Shown: positions 55,240 to 64,000, numbered from the stretch's first letter. The stretch is DNA of 64,000 nt from Rhodoferax sp. (GCF_028688795.1 NZ_JAQTXM010000002.1:229804-293803), one strand, 5' to 3'. Translations and numbers: made by a program. Notes: a model not told the origin generated them from the letters alone.

Positions 55240-56220
55240 GTGGCTGAAGCGCCAAAAAAAATATCAAAAAATGTCGAGATGACCGGCGAGCGAACTCGCG
55301 CCTACGATCTTTGGCGAGCCGATCTTAGCCTCGACTTCATTGGACTTCCCTTTGTCGAGTACTCGAGGCTGCCAACCAAGTCCTGGCCTCGCTTCACCAT
55401 AAACGCCATGGTGTTCCCAAGTTGGAGCGAGGATTCATCGCGGCATGACGTTAATGGGACTATGGCTAATAGTCATGGTTCTAGCAAGTCGATCATTTCG
55501 TTAATTGATGCTGGCGTTTTGCTGAAGGAAATCCCGGTCTTTGACGTTTATCTCGATTCTAATTTCCAAGTATTTGAGTATCGGCGTCCTGGCGCGAAGA
55601 GTGGTCTTCGGGTGGATTCTGCTGAGTTCATTAAGACCGTACTAAAGCAGAAGCCAGAAACGATCGTTAGCCCATTCGTATTTGAGACAGCGTCTTCGTC
55701 TGCAGCCTACAGCGCTTGGCACAGGGTAGCAATGCCATCTTCAGCAGGCGTAATGGATATCGATTTTGTTGAGCTTCGAAATGGGGAGCCAGTTGCTCTG
55801 ATTGAGGCCACAAAGGCAAATAGCGCAGACTTGGAGTACGGCCTTTTTTCCTTTCTAAGCAGAGGATTTGCCCAAGCCTCCATTTACATTCAGTTGGCAG
55901 AGTTGCTCTCGACGGATGCTTATGTCGTCACCTATACGGATGAGATGCAAGAGGTAGAGGTACTGAAGCTAAGTAGATCGATGATTAGCCATATTGATGA
56001 CTTCGACCGAAAGCGACAGCAGCTCGCAAAGGAGTTTCTCGGAAATAAGGCGGCCCAGAGTCGGTCACAGGCACAGGGAATGGCTGTCGGTGAGCTGTTT
56101 GCAGATGGCGGCCAGGAGTTTCTTCGGAGCCTCATCAAACAGCGTAGGAAGTGGGCGATTGGTGAGTATGTCGATTGGCTTACGAACAAGGCTCCACTTC
56201 GGTCGAGGGACGCCGGATGA
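55240..56220 (+). CDS. uncharacterised protein inserted in the BREX-3 operon, PD-(D/E)XK-like signature
   Basis: 326 residues from GTG 55240 (ATG 55279 is possible). I do not recognise the family. VMDIDFVELRNGEPVALIEA followed by TK places two aspartates (about 173 and 175) and E189-x-x-K192 in the D...ExK-like order of PD-(D/E)XK nucleases, though the standard ExK spacing is off by one. The C-terminal part is helical. It lies 105 bases after pglX and overlaps brxH by four bases, so it is expressed as part of the operon. The usual BREX-3 order has no gene here. Confidence 0.65.
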   Translation: MAEAPKKISKNVEMTGERTRAYDLWRADLSLDFIGLPFVEYSRLPTKSWPRFTINAMVFPSWSEDSSRHDVNGTMANSHGSSKSIISLIDAGVLLKEIPVFDVYLDSNFQVFEYRRPGAKSGLRVDSAEFIKTVLKQKPETIVSPFVFETASSSAAYSAWHRVAMPSSAGVMDIDFVELRNGEPVALIEATKANSADLEYGLFSFLSRGFAQASIYIQLAELLSTDAYVVTYTDEMQEVEVLKLSRSMISHIDDFDRKRQQLAKEFLGNKAAQSRSQAQGMAVGELFADGGQEFLRSLIKQRRKWAIGEYVDWLTNKAPLRSRDAG

Positions 56221-59063
56221 CGGATTTGAATAGGACAATCCAACGTTTCGAGCTCGGAGATTGGTGCTGGTTCCTTCGGCAGGCCACCCCCTGCCGCGTA
56301 GTCGAGCGGCAGGACGTGTGGGGCGAGAGTGCCTACCGCGTCTGGCTGCCAGCCAAAGACGCGGTGGTGCGGGCGCGTGCCTCAGACCTTGCGCCGCTGG
56401 AGAGCGTCCGCCCTACGGTGGAGGAAATCCTGCACACCACAGCGGCGGCCAAGCTGATGGATGCAATGGAAGACAACCTGCTGCTCGCGCCAATCCAGTC
56501 CAGCGTGGTACCGCTGCCGCACCAGTTGTACGCACTCAATCGCGCTATCAGTCGTGATCGCATCCGTTATTTGTTGGCGGATGAGGTTGGCTTGGGCAAG
56601 ACCATTGAAGCGGGTCTGGTGCTGCGGGAGTTGAAGCTGCGCGGGCGCGTGAAGCGTGTATTGGTGGTAGCGCCCAAGGGGCTGGTGCGCCAATGGCAGG
56701 CTGAAATGCGGCTCCACTTTGGCGAGACATTGCAGTTCATCGAGCCAGCAGAACTGGCCGCCTTCCGCCAGTGGCGCAATGACGAAGAAAACCTCTGGCG
56801 CGTGCACGATCAGGTGATCTGCTCGCTGGATTCAGTCAAGCCAATGGAAAGTCGGCGTGGTTGGAGTCTGGAGCAACTGAACAACTACAACCGAGAGCGC
56901 TTTGAGGATCTGATCTCGGCATCTTGGGATCTGGTGATCATCGATGAGGCGCATCGCATGGGTGGCAGCACCGAACAGGTGGCGCGCTACAAGTTGGGTG
57001 CTGCGCTGGCCGAGGCGTCGCCCTACATCCTGCTGCTTTCGGCCACACCGCACCAGGGCAAGACCGACCAGTTCCTGCGCTTGATGCAGTTGCTCGACCG
57101 CGAAGCCTTCCCGGACGAGAACAGCGTCAACCGTGACCGGGTGCGCCCATTTGTGATCCGCACGGAGAAACGGCTGTCGATCAACGCCGAAGGCCTGCCT
57201 CTGTTTAAACCGCGTGTTACCCGTTTGCAAGCGGTGGCCTGGCAGGCACGCCATAACGCGCAGCATCGTTTGTACGAGGCAGTGACCGACTATGTGCGGC
57301 ATGGTTACAACCAAGCTATGGCAGCCAAGCAGCGCCACATTGGGTTCTTGATGATTCTGATGCAGCGCTTGGTGACGTCGAGTACGGCGGCCATTCGCAC
57401 CACCTTGGAAAAACGAATGGCACTGCTCGCGGAGCCGCAGCCGCAGGCATCGCTGTTTGAGAACACTAGCGACGACGATTGGGCAGACCTAGACGGCCAA
57501 TCGCAAGTGGATTTGGCTATGCAGGCCACCGGCTGGGAGCTGGAAAAGTCAGAGGTGGAGATGCTGCTTGACTTGGCACGCGAGACGGAAGCCTCGGGTA
57601 CTGATGCCAAGGCAGAAGCGCTGCTGGAGTTGATCTACAAACTGCAGCAGGAGGAAAACGACCCTGCGTTGAAGGTGCTGATCTTCACGGAGTTTGTGCC
57701 AACGCAAGCCATGCTGGCCAAGCATCTGGAAAGCCGTGGTTTCTCGGTGACCACGCTCAACGGCAGCATGGATCTGGATGCCCGCACGCAGGCACAGAAG
57801 GTGTTCTCACAAGAGGTGCGCGTGCTGATTTCCACCGATGCTGGTGGTGAAGGCTTGAACCTACAGTTCTGCCACGTGATCGTCAATTTCGACATGCCGT
57901 GGAACCCGATGCGCATTGAACAGCGCATTGGCCGCGTGGATCGTATCGGCCAGAAGCATGTGGTTCGTGCCATCAACTTTGTCCTCGAAGACACCGTGGA
58001 ACACCGCGTACGCCAAGTGCTGGAGGAAAAGCTGGAAGTCATCGCGCAGCAATTCGGCGTCGACAAAGCATCCGACGTGATGGATTCCGCCGAGGCAGAG
58101 CCATTGTTTGATGAGCTGTTTGTGCAGGGGCTGCAAAACCCGGAGGCTATCGAACAGAAGTGCGACGCGGTGGTGGAACAGTTGCGTGAGACTTTGGCAG
58201 AGTCGAAGAAGAATAGTGACCTGCTCTCGGACGCGCACGAGCTCGAAGCTGAGGACGCCCGCAAGTGGCGTGACCACCCGGCGCAGTTCTGGCTGGAGCG
58301 GGCCATTACGGCAGGGTTGACCGCACGCGGTGGCTCAGCGACTAAATCCGGCAAGGCTTGGCGCATGAAATGGGCTGACGGCAGCGAGTCGGCACAGGTA
58401 TGTTTTGACGCGCGCACTGCTGACGAGAACCCCGAGATTGAGTGGGTGACGCTGGAAGATCCGAGGGCCCGAGCAGTCATCAGTGAATTGCCACGATTTG
58501 TGACGGGCCAGCCATTACCTGTGATCAGCGTGACAGGCCTGCCGGATTCGGTTCGAGGGATCTGGTCGTTGTGGGAGATCAGCCTTGCAGCGGAAGGCTT
58601 GAGCCGCAAGCGTTATCTACCTGTCTTCACCAATGAAGATGGTCGCGCTTTTATACCCACGGCTAAGCGCGTGTGGGATTTGCTGCTGACAGAAACGGTG
58701 GACGTTCACGGCGTGAGCGGGGCCGAGGATGCAGCGAAATGGTTTGAAGCGGCATTGGTGGCCGCAAAGACACAGGGCGAACGCCTCTTTACCGAATTGC
58801 TTGACGCGCATCGGACTCGTCTACAGGAAGATCGCGAACGCGCTGTCTATGCCTTTGAGGCGCGGCAGCAGGCCATCGGACGTATCGGTTTACCTGCAGT
58901 ACGGGAACATCGCCGCAAGCGGCTGCAAAAAGAACATGAGGCACGCTTAGCCTCGCTGGCAGACGCCGAGGCCAGCGTGCCAGATTTAAATGCCGTGATG
59001 ATGGTGCGCGTCTCTGGCGATGTGTCGCCCGGTGATGTCGATATGGGGAAACGCCCCGCATGA
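56217..59063 (+). CDS. brxHII: BREX-3 helicase BrxHII (SNF2-like)
   Basis: 948 residues from ATG 56217, coupled by ATGA to the gene before. Motifs: DEVGLGKTIEAGL (Walker A about 123-131), LVIIDEAHRMGG (DEAH about 243), LLLSATPHQGKT, and STDAGGEGLNLQF with QRIGRVDRIGQ in the second lobe. The C-terminal third is coiled and charged. It belongs to the COG0553 group, shared with DISARM DrmD. It is needed for defence in type 3 loci; its exact step is unknown. Confidence 0.92.
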   Translation: MTDLNRTIQRFELGDWCWFLRQATPCRVVERQDVWGESAYRVWLPAKDAVVRARASDLAPLESVRPTVEEILHTTAAAKLMDAMEDNLLLAPIQSSVVPLPHQLYALNRAISRDRIRYLLADEVGLGKTIEAGLVLRELKLRGRVKRVLVVAPKGLVRQWQAEMRLHFGETLQFIEPAELAAFRQWRNDEENLWRVHDQVICSLDSVKPMESRRGWSLEQLNNYNRERFEDLISASWDLVIIDEAHRMGGSTEQVARYKLGAALAEASPYILLLSATPHQGKTDQFLRLMQLLDREAFPDENSVNRDRVRPFVIRTEKRLSINAEGLPLFKPRVTRLQAVAWQARHNAQHRLYEAVTDYVRHGYNQAMAAKQRHIGFLMILMQRLVTSSTAAIRTTLEKRMALLAEPQPQASLFENTSDDDWADLDGQSQVDLAMQATGWELEKSEVEMLLDLARETEASGTDAKAEALLELIYKLQQEENDPALKVLIFTEFVPTQAMLAKHLESRGFSVTTLNGSMDLDARTQAQKVFSQEVRVLISTDAGGEGLNLQFCHVIVNFDMPWNPMRIEQRIGRVDRIGQKHVVRAINFVLEDTVEHRVRQVLEEKLEVIAQQFGVDKASDVMDSAEAEPLFDELFVQGLQNPEAIEQKCDAVVEQLRETLAESKKNSDLLSDAHELEAEDARKWRDHPAQFWLERAITAGLTARGGSATKSGKAWRMKWADGSESAQVCFDARTADENPEIEWVTLEDPRARAVISELPRFVTGQPLPVISVTGLPDSVRGIWSLWEISLAAEGLSRKRYLPVFTNEDGRAFIPTAKRVWDLLLTETVDVHGVSGAEDAAKWFEAALVAAKTQGERLFTELLDAHRTRLQEDRERAVYAFEARQQAIGRIGLPAVREHRRKRLQKEHEARLASLADAEASVPDLNAVMMVRVSGDVSPGDVDMGKRPA

Positions 59064-61081
59064 GTCAGTGGATCGAACGAATTCTCAGTCGCTTTACGGC
59101 AGACCTAGATCGCCTTTGGGTGGCCTGCGATCCGGACGACGTGTTGCTGGATGAGCGCCTGCTGGCAGCGTTGCGCAGTCGTGGCTTTGAGTTGATGCTG
59201 TACGAAGATCCTTTTGTGTTTCGTACTGAGTTTGAAGAGCGCTACCGCACTGCATGGGATCGAGGAGAGCCCGGCCCGACAGCATCCTTGATCGTGCACT
59301 GGCGCGGCGCAGATGCGAGCGAGCTTCCTTGGGACATTGGTCACTATGGCCGCGTGGTCAGCCTTGGCTTGGCGCAGTTGTTTCCTCGCTTGGCGTACAA
59401 CGTAGTCAAGCAGGTTGAGCCGGAGCATTTGGCAGCATTGCTGGATGCGCATGACACGGATTTGCAGGGCGTGCGCGGTGAAAACGAGTCCAAGGACTTC
59501 ATCCTGGAGCGGGTTTATCAACTCGCCCCACGATCGAGTATTCGGACCGAGAGCGATTTCTGGCGTGATGTTTTGCGTATGCATTTCGCCAATCGTTCCT
59601 TGCCACTGATGTTTGCCCAACACGCGGCTGGCATCATCAAAAGTAAGGGACTGTTTGCAGAGCAGCCCGTGGCGACTTGGCTTGCTTCACGAAGTGCCTT
59701 GTTGCGAGTGGTTCAGGACGCATGGCACCGTTACTTGTCCAGTTTGGGAATGGACGGTTCGCGTATCGGCGAACCAACGCCGCCCGACTACATCGAAAAG
59801 ATCGACATCCCATTCGACCACTCGGATGTGCAGTCTATTGTCGATTCCATGTTTTTGAATGGCTCGCTACATCCGCTGGCCGTTCATAACGTGCCCGCCA
59901 GTCTGCCTAGTTGGATCAAGGCCGGGATTGTGCAAGACCCGGCGGCGCGAAGTGCGTTGGTGAAGAACGGCATCGTGAAACTGATCGACGCTATTCCAAC
60001 TTCTGCTGATACTCATAAGGCCTGGAGCGAATTCGCCAAGCAATACGGCGAGATCCTTGCTCGCGTACATAACCTTGGCAATGCCAATGACGAAAATGCT
60101 ATGACTGAGGTTAACAGCCTTGTTAGGACGCTGCAAGATCAATCGGATCAACACCTGCAAGCATGGGTTGCGGCCAAGCACTATGCGGACTTGAGTACGC
60201 TCTCCTTCCACAACGGCCCGGTGATGGTGCATCGGATTCCCGATTACCTTAGCTCGCGCCGGAAAGTGATCGGAGCCGAAAAGATCGCACTATTGGTATT
60301 CGACGGACTGGCCTTGGATCAATGGGTGCAAATTCGTGAGCGTCTGGTTGAGACAACGAAGCGATTCGCTTTCGATGAGGGCACTTCATTCGCATGGATA
60401 CCGACGGTGACTTCAGTCTCGCGGCAAGCAATCTTCTCTGGTCGTAAGCCGCGTGAGTTTGATGAGTCCATTGGGCACACCAACAGGGAAGAATACCTGT
60501 GGAAGGCCTATTGGCAGGAGCAAGGCGTTAAACCGAGTGAGACCATGTACCAGCGTTCGCTGCGTCAAGTCGAGCAACTGGATGTGCTGGAAGCGGCTCT
60601 TGAGAGTCGTCGACCAAAAGTGGTTGGATTGGTGATCGACGAAGTGGATGATCGCATTCACAAAGAGAGATCAAAACAAGACGTAGCGCTGTGGATTGCA
60701 AACTGGTTGAAGACCGGGTTTGTTGATCGTCTGTTTGCCATGCTGCTCGATAGAGGGTTTCACATCTACCTGACGGCAGATCACGGCAACGTTGAAGCGG
60801 TGGGTATGGGACGCCCTGCTCAGGGAGAGATTCCGGAAACCCGTGGCGAACGTGTGCGCGTGTATCGCAGCGAATCATTGCGGGCAGATTCCGTGGCCAC
60901 GTATTCCAACACGGTTAAGTTGGACATCGCTGGACTACCGGCGAACTTCATGGCCCTATTTGCAGGCGGACGAACGGCATTTGTGACCGATGGTGAACAT
61001 GTGGTGGTCCACGGTGGAGTCTCGGTTGAAGAGCTGATCGTTCCGTTTGTGAAAGTTAAATATTTGATTGGAAACGAATGA
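59060..61081 (+). CDS. pglZ: BREX-3 phosphatase-domain protein PglZ
   Basis: 673 residues. The alkaline-phosphatase-fold region is in the C-terminal half: IALLVFDGLALDQWVQI (about 410), VTSVSRQAIFSGRKP and YLTADHGNVEAVGMG (about 572). PglZ is the one gene common to all BREX types. It overlaps brxHII and the next gene by four bases on each side. Confidence 0.93.
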   Translation: MSQWIERILSRFTADLDRLWVACDPDDVLLDERLLAALRSRGFELMLYEDPFVFRTEFEERYRTAWDRGEPGPTASLIVHWRGADASELPWDIGHYGRVVSLGLAQLFPRLAYNVVKQVEPEHLAALLDAHDTDLQGVRGENESKDFILERVYQLAPRSSIRTESDFWRDVLRMHFANRSLPLMFAQHAAGIIKSKGLFAEQPVATWLASRSALLRVVQDAWHRYLSSLGMDGSRIGEPTPPDYIEKIDIPFDHSDVQSIVDSMFLNGSLHPLAVHNVPASLPSWIKAGIVQDPAARSALVKNGIVKLIDAIPTSADTHKAWSEFAKQYGEILARVHNLGNANDENAMTEVNSLVRTLQDQSDQHLQAWVAAKHYADLSTLSFHNGPVMVHRIPDYLSSRRKVIGAEKIALLVFDGLALDQWVQIRERLVETTKRFAFDEGTSFAWIPTVTSVSRQAIFSGRKPREFDESIGHTNREEYLWKAYWQEQGVKPSETMYQRSLRQVEQLDVLEAALESRRPKVVGLVIDEVDDRIHKERSKQDVALWIANWLKTGFVDRLFAMLLDRGFHIYLTADHGNVEAVGMGRPAQGEIPETRGERVRVYRSESLRADSVATYSNTVKLDIAGLPANFMALFAGGRTAFVTDGEHVVVHGGVSVEELIVPFVKVKYLIGNE

Positions 61082-61797
61082 AGAAATCAGTTCCACAAAT
61101 CGGGTTCGATCGGTTCATTCAGCTTGATTGGATTGCAGCCGTTATCAAGGTTCGCGCAGGCACCTCCAGCGCGGATGCGTTGAGCGAGTTACTGGAAGCC
61201 TCTGTGCTTGGAAAAGAATCCAGAGCCAAGACCCGCACCAAGCTGAACGCACTTGGACTGGAGCCCAGACCAGAGTTTGCCGACTTCATTGACCGTGGCG
61301 TGAGCATTTTCAAAAGTAGCGACAAGTCCGATGGCATTGCTGCCTTTGCTTGGGGTGCTGCCATTGCCAGTTACCCGTATTTTGGAAAGATCGCAGAATT
61401 TACGGGGCGACTGACCTCAATACAGGGTGATTGCTCAGTATCAGAAATTCATCGCCGCATGAGCGAGGTGTATGGCGATCGCGAGGCCACGAAAAGGGCA
61501 ACGCAAGCCGTTATTCAAACCCAGGCGAACTGGGGTGCCATTGAACGCGTTGAAAAGGGAAAGCGACTCGTCCGACTGCCCATCAAGTCGATAACAAAGG
61601 ACATGGCCATTGCATGGCTTGTCGAGGCTGCCTTGCGCTACCAAGGCAAAGCAGTCTCGCTGGCTGCTCTGCAGTCCCTGCCGGTTATCTACCCGTTTGC
61701 ACTAGAACAACCTCTCGGCTACTTGATGTCAAACAGCCCGATGCTTGAAGTTCGCTCTGAAGGGCCAAGCAACCAGTTGGTGGCGCTGCGCGAATAG
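61078..61797 (+). CDS. BrxA-like protein closing the BREX-3 operon
   Basis: 239 residues, helical. YGDREATKRATQAVIQTQAN and the terminal winged-helix-like segment (LVEAALRYQGKAVSLAALQS) are compatible with BrxA/DUF1819 proteins, small DNA-binding parts of BREX, and position after pglZ fits the type 3 order. The similarity is weak by eye, so the name is tentative. The start overlaps pglZ. Confidence 0.6.
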   Translation: MKKSVPQIGFDRFIQLDWIAAVIKVRAGTSSADALSELLEASVLGKESRAKTRTKLNALGLEPRPEFADFIDRGVSIFKSSDKSDGIAAFAWGAAIASYPYFGKIAEFTGRLTSIQGDCSVSEIHRRMSEVYGDREATKRATQAVIQTQANWGAIERVEKGKRLVRLPIKSITKDMAIAWLVEAALRYQGKAVSLAALQSLPVIYPFALEQPLGYLMSNSPMLEVRSEGPSNQLVALRE

Positions 61798-61811
61798 ATT
61801 TAAGGATTGAT

Positions 61812-61961
61812 ATGAATATAGAAAATGAACTGTCAGGTGTGCCTACAAATTGGTTTGTCGGTGCGAGCTATGGGGGGACTGACGATCAAATGCCCCGCTT
61901 CTTGTCTGAGGGGATTTGGGAGAACGCGGTGATGCACTGGCGGATTGTGCGAGCGGATTGA
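61812..61961 (+). pseudogene. N-terminal stub of a McrB-like ATPase gene
   Basis: 49 codons. The first 38 (SGVPTNWFVGASYGGTDDQM, FLSEGIWEN) match the start of large AAA ATPases of the McrB kind that open with this sensor domain, normally followed by GY-DKY and over 500 residues. Here the sequence departs right after IWEN, at about 61925, and stops at 61961. The downstream bases belong to the phage region, so the gene was cut off by that junction. Confidence 0.6.
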
Positions 61962-62113
61962 TGCTGCATCCTGCAATCGGCCAGACAGTCGACGAGACGG
62001 CGGCGATCCAGGGTCACCATATTCGGTTTGCCACCGTGGATTTAGCCGCCTCACCAACTGACATTCGATCACAATTGCTGTTGCTGTGCGAGTCACCACT
62101 GCAATCGCTCGGG

Positions 62114-62572
62114 TCATAGCAGCAGCAACACGTCAGCCTCTCGGCGCGTAACGAGTCCCGGTAGTACTCTCCCACCACCGTAAACCCATCGGCGCAGTTC
62201 CTTCCCAGCAACGGCCCAATCCTGCTGGTTGATTCGTCGCCGTAACGTCGATGCCTGAAGCCGACCCGCGCCAAGGTTGAAAGTGAAGTCAACAATGGCT
62301 GCCAGCCTCGAATCAGACTCCGTAGCCAGCACAGGGCAATACCGCAGTGTGGCTGTGAGGGCCGTCATCAGGTCTTGGGCCAAATACACTTCGGCTTCAG
62401 CCTCTGAGATCGGCGGATGGTCTGGTTTGCACAGATGCCCAAACCCCACTGTCCAAAACCCGGCAGGACAAATGTAGGGATGGGCTCGGCGTAACGGGTC
62501 GTTTTTCGGCACCCTGTGAAACCCCTCAAACCGCTTGGCCAGCTCCACGGCTGCTTTAGGCACCGCAATCAC
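62114..62572 (-). CDS. phage endolysin (GH24 lysozyme)
   Basis: 152 residues of the T4-lysozyme/muramidase family. The catalytic glutamate is E16 in KRFEGFH, followed by the family strand TVGFGHLC and the helix VDFTFNLGAGRLQASTLRR. No signal peptide is present, so it depends on the holin encoded immediately upstream (starts and stops overlap by four bases). The gene ends at the left limit of recognisable phage sequence. Confidence 0.9.
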   Translation of the reverse strand: MIAVPKAAVELAKRFEGFHRVPKNDPLRRAHPYICPAGFWTVGFGHLCKPDHPPISEAEAEVYLAQDLMTALTATLRYCPVLATESDSRLAAIVDFTFNLGAGRLQASTLRRRINQQDWAVAGKELRRWVYGGGRVLPGLVTRREADVLLLL

Positions 62573-63045
62573 GAGCGACCCCGATCAAAAACCCTTCCTA
62601 AAAACCAGAAGTTCAGCACACCAGCCCAAAGGGCCTGATCTGCCTCCGACCAAGCCGCCAACACGGCAGCGCCCCAGCCAGCGCCAGCGTTCAGTGCAGC
62701 AACAAAGGCTACAGTCTTGGCCGCGCAGTACAGCGCCATCAGCCAGTAAGTGATGATTGGCCGCACGCTTGACGACAGGGCATCAGCCCACCAGACGCCG
62801 GTTTTCTCGCCCTGGGTGCGCACCGCGTCACGCAATGCCTCAATTGCACCAGTGTTCCATGTCGCATCAGCTTGTGAACCAATTTCAGCCATGCGCTGCG
62901 TGCCGCGAATCTTCTCAAACTCCAGGGCCTTGTCCTGCATCGCCAGTTCGTGGCCACGTTCGCCCTTTCGATCCAGCCATTTCAGGAATTCTGGAGCCAG
63001 CCGAAACGCCCCACCCAACAATCCACCCAGCAGTGTTTCGATCAT
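62569..63045 (-). CDS. phage holin (3TM type)
   Basis: 158 residues. An N-terminal amphipathic segment (LLGGLLGGAFRLAPEFLKWL), a charged helix, then hydrophobic segments (PIITYWLMALYCAAKTVAFV and ALWAGVLNFWFLGRVF) fit the GTA/phage 3TM holin family. It would release the endolysin by permeabilising the inner membrane. Overlaps the lysozyme and the DUF6127-like gene. Confidence 0.8.
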   Translation of the reverse strand: MIETLLGGLLGGAFRLAPEFLKWLDRKGERGHELAMQDKALEFEKIRGTQRMAEIGSQADATWNTGAIEALRDAVRTQGEKTGVWWADALSSSVRPIITYWLMALYCAAKTVAFVAALNAGAGWGAAVLAAWSEADQALWAGVLNFWFLGRVFDRGRS

Positions 63046-63335
63046 TGGGCACCTCCAAACAATTTGAGTTTGATCAGGGTGCCGGTCAGGATCGCCATCA
63101 CCAGCCCAGTGACCACCATCTTGATGATGGTCAGACCAGCAGTTTTCTTGGCCTCATTGAAGGCATCGAGCAGATTGCGCAGTTCGCGGATGTCGTGGGC
63201 TGCGTCCTCACCATCAAGTCCCACTTCATGCAGGGCGTGACGCGCGCCCCGCTCGGCCGCACGCTCAAGCATTTGCTCAAAGTCGTCGTGCGGCATCGTC
63301 ACCATCTTGCGTCGCTCAGATTGATTTGTTTCCAT
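63042..63335 (-). CDS. DUF6127-like phage membrane protein
   Basis: 97 residues: a soluble N-terminus (MPHDDFEQMLERAAERGARH), a helical stretch and one C-terminal transmembrane segment (IIKMVVTGLVMAILTGTLI). Such proteins sit beside holins in lysis cassettes; function is not known. It overlaps the holin start by four bases. Confidence 0.75.
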   Translation of the reverse strand: METNQSERRKMVTMPHDDFEQMLERAAERGARHALHEVGLDGEDAAHDIRELRNLLDAFNEAKKTAGLTIIKMVVTGLVMAILTGTLIKLKLFGGAQ

Positions 63336-63423
63336 TTCTCATGCTCCAAAAATGCGAAACCCGCCAGATGCGCATAATGCACACCGAAGCGGGTTTCAGG
63401 TTAAAAATTGTTTTCAGTAGGGG

Positions 63424-63645
63424 TTAGATTTCAATGATTTCCAGACTCAGATTGGGTGCAACGGCTTCCAGAACGCCATCACGCACAAAAACGCGCGCTC
63501 CCATGCTTGCGCTGCCCCTGGCCCTGACCGTGCCGCCACCGGGCAACTGGACGGTGACAACGCCTGTGCCAACCTCTGACACTGTGCCGACCTGTAACGG
63601 TGGATCAGACAGGAGTTGCTTGAACTGCTCATAGACGTTATGCAT
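63424..63645 (-). CDS. small phage tail-region protein
   Basis: 73 residues from ATG 63645 (MHNVYEQFKQLLSDPPLQVG). The rest is a small beta-rich OB-like fold (TVSEVGTGVVTVQLPGGGTV). Genes of this form lie in the tail-tip region of siphophages. It overlaps the stop of the upstream gene by eight bases. No specific role can be named. Confidence 0.65.
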   Translation of the reverse strand: MHNVYEQFKQLLSDPPLQVGTVSEVGTGVVTVQLPGGGTVRARGSASMGARVFVRDGVLEAVAPNLSLEIIEI

Positions 63646-64000
63646 AGGTCTGCACTCCCAAGGTTTGCCAAACCTCTGGAAACCCGGCCTGCACTTGGGT
63701 GGATCGCACCAGTCCGATGCGGTCAACACCGCTGTCGCGGTACTGGACGAAGGCACCGGGCTCAATGATTCCAGTCTCAAAAAGCACCGGCAAATTCAAG
63801 CTGACCTCAATCTGCCGACCGGTGTCACTCAAAACTGCCAATCCGCGCTGCCGGGCAACTGCCGCCTCAGTAATCAAGGCATCCACCACCATCGGTGCCA
63901 ACAGATCGCCAGCGGTACCTGCCCGGGTGACCTGCGCCAGCACTCCGGCTTCCTGGCCCGAGACAAACACCCGGTTGTAGGATGGCTTTTCCAGCCAGCG
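63638..64000 (-). CDS. phage tail-region protein, 5' part off the window
   Basis: The frame is open to the right edge (RWLEKPSYNRVFVSGQEAGV), so the visible 120 residues are the C-terminus of a longer protein; the GTG at 63970 is internal. The visible part (DALITEAAVARQRGLAVLSD, then NLPVLFETGIIEPGAFVQYR) resembles C-terminal regions of phage tail/baseplate-type proteins. It precedes the small tail gene and the lysis cassette, the usual late-gene order. Confidence 0.65.
   Translation of the reverse strand, partial: RWLEKPSYNRVFVSGQEAGVLAQVTRAGTAGDLLAPMVVDALITEAAVARQRGLAVLSDTGRQIEVSLNLPVLFETGIIEPGAFVQYRDSGVDRIGLVRSTQVQAGFPEVWQTLGVQTYA

Noticed and set aside
61833..62117. 94-codon minus-strand frame after the endolysin as an Rz-type spanin
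   Set aside because: No transmembrane or lipobox signal could be read, and it overlaps the McrB-like stub on the other strand.

Overview
The window looks like a chromosomal segment of a betaproteobacterium, most likely Burkholderiales of the Comamonadaceae type (Rhodoferax/Polaromonas-like). This rests on gene content and order: two TPP-riboswitch thiamine clusters with an N-terminally extended ThiE, an isc operon followed by dnaQ, and a PEP-CTERM protein. The taxonomic call is inference; no rRNA gene is present.

Region 1 (1-10.4 kb) is thiamine metabolism. A TPP riboswitch leads cytX-thiO-thiS-thiG-thiE-like on the plus strand, and a second one leads thiM-thiE-thiD on the minus strand. Together they cover HMP uptake and phosphorylation, thiazole synthesis and salvage, and coupling to thiamine phosphate. 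A carboxymuconolactone-decarboxylase-family gene and a periplasmic binding protein sit between. The left edge holds a PAS-GGDEF protein.

Region 2 (11-19.2 kb) is a signalling block on one strand: a large hybrid sensor kinase, a REC-HD-GYP regulator 3 bp downstream, a broken receiver gene, an RsbQ-like alpha/beta hydrolase and a PAS-GGDEF diguanylate cyclase. The block can both make and degrade c-di-GMP.

Region 3 (19.3-28.4 kb) is housekeeping: iscR-iscS-iscU-iscA-hscB-hscA-fdx-dnaQ and uvrB, all on the minus strand.

Region 4 (28.4-40.95 kb) is a degraded genomic island bounded by two 103-bp direct repeats (99/103 identical) that include a tmRNA-3'-end-like motif, with a tyrosine recombinase at its right end. 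It carries four toxin-antitoxin modules (one toxin frameshifted at an A7 run, one antitoxin fused to an ImmA/IrrE peptidase), an FkbM methyltransferase, a PEP-CTERM protein, a truncated transposase, phage and helicase remnants, and three compact arrays of short palindromes or iteron-like repeats.

Region 5 (41-62 kb) is a defence island. Its core is a BREX type 3 locus (brxR, brxF, brxC, pglX, brxH, pglZ, brxA-like) with an extra gene carrying a possible PD-(D/E)XK-like signature between the methylase and helicase genes, and a divergent 553-residue PLD-like gene upstream. A stand-alone PLD-like protein, a Sel1-repeat protein and two unrecognised genes lie to the left. A truncated McrB-like gene ends where phage-type sequence begins.

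Region 6 (62-64 kb) is the lysis and tail end of a prophage on the minus strand: tail proteins, a DUF6127-like membrane protein, a 3TM holin and an endolysin.
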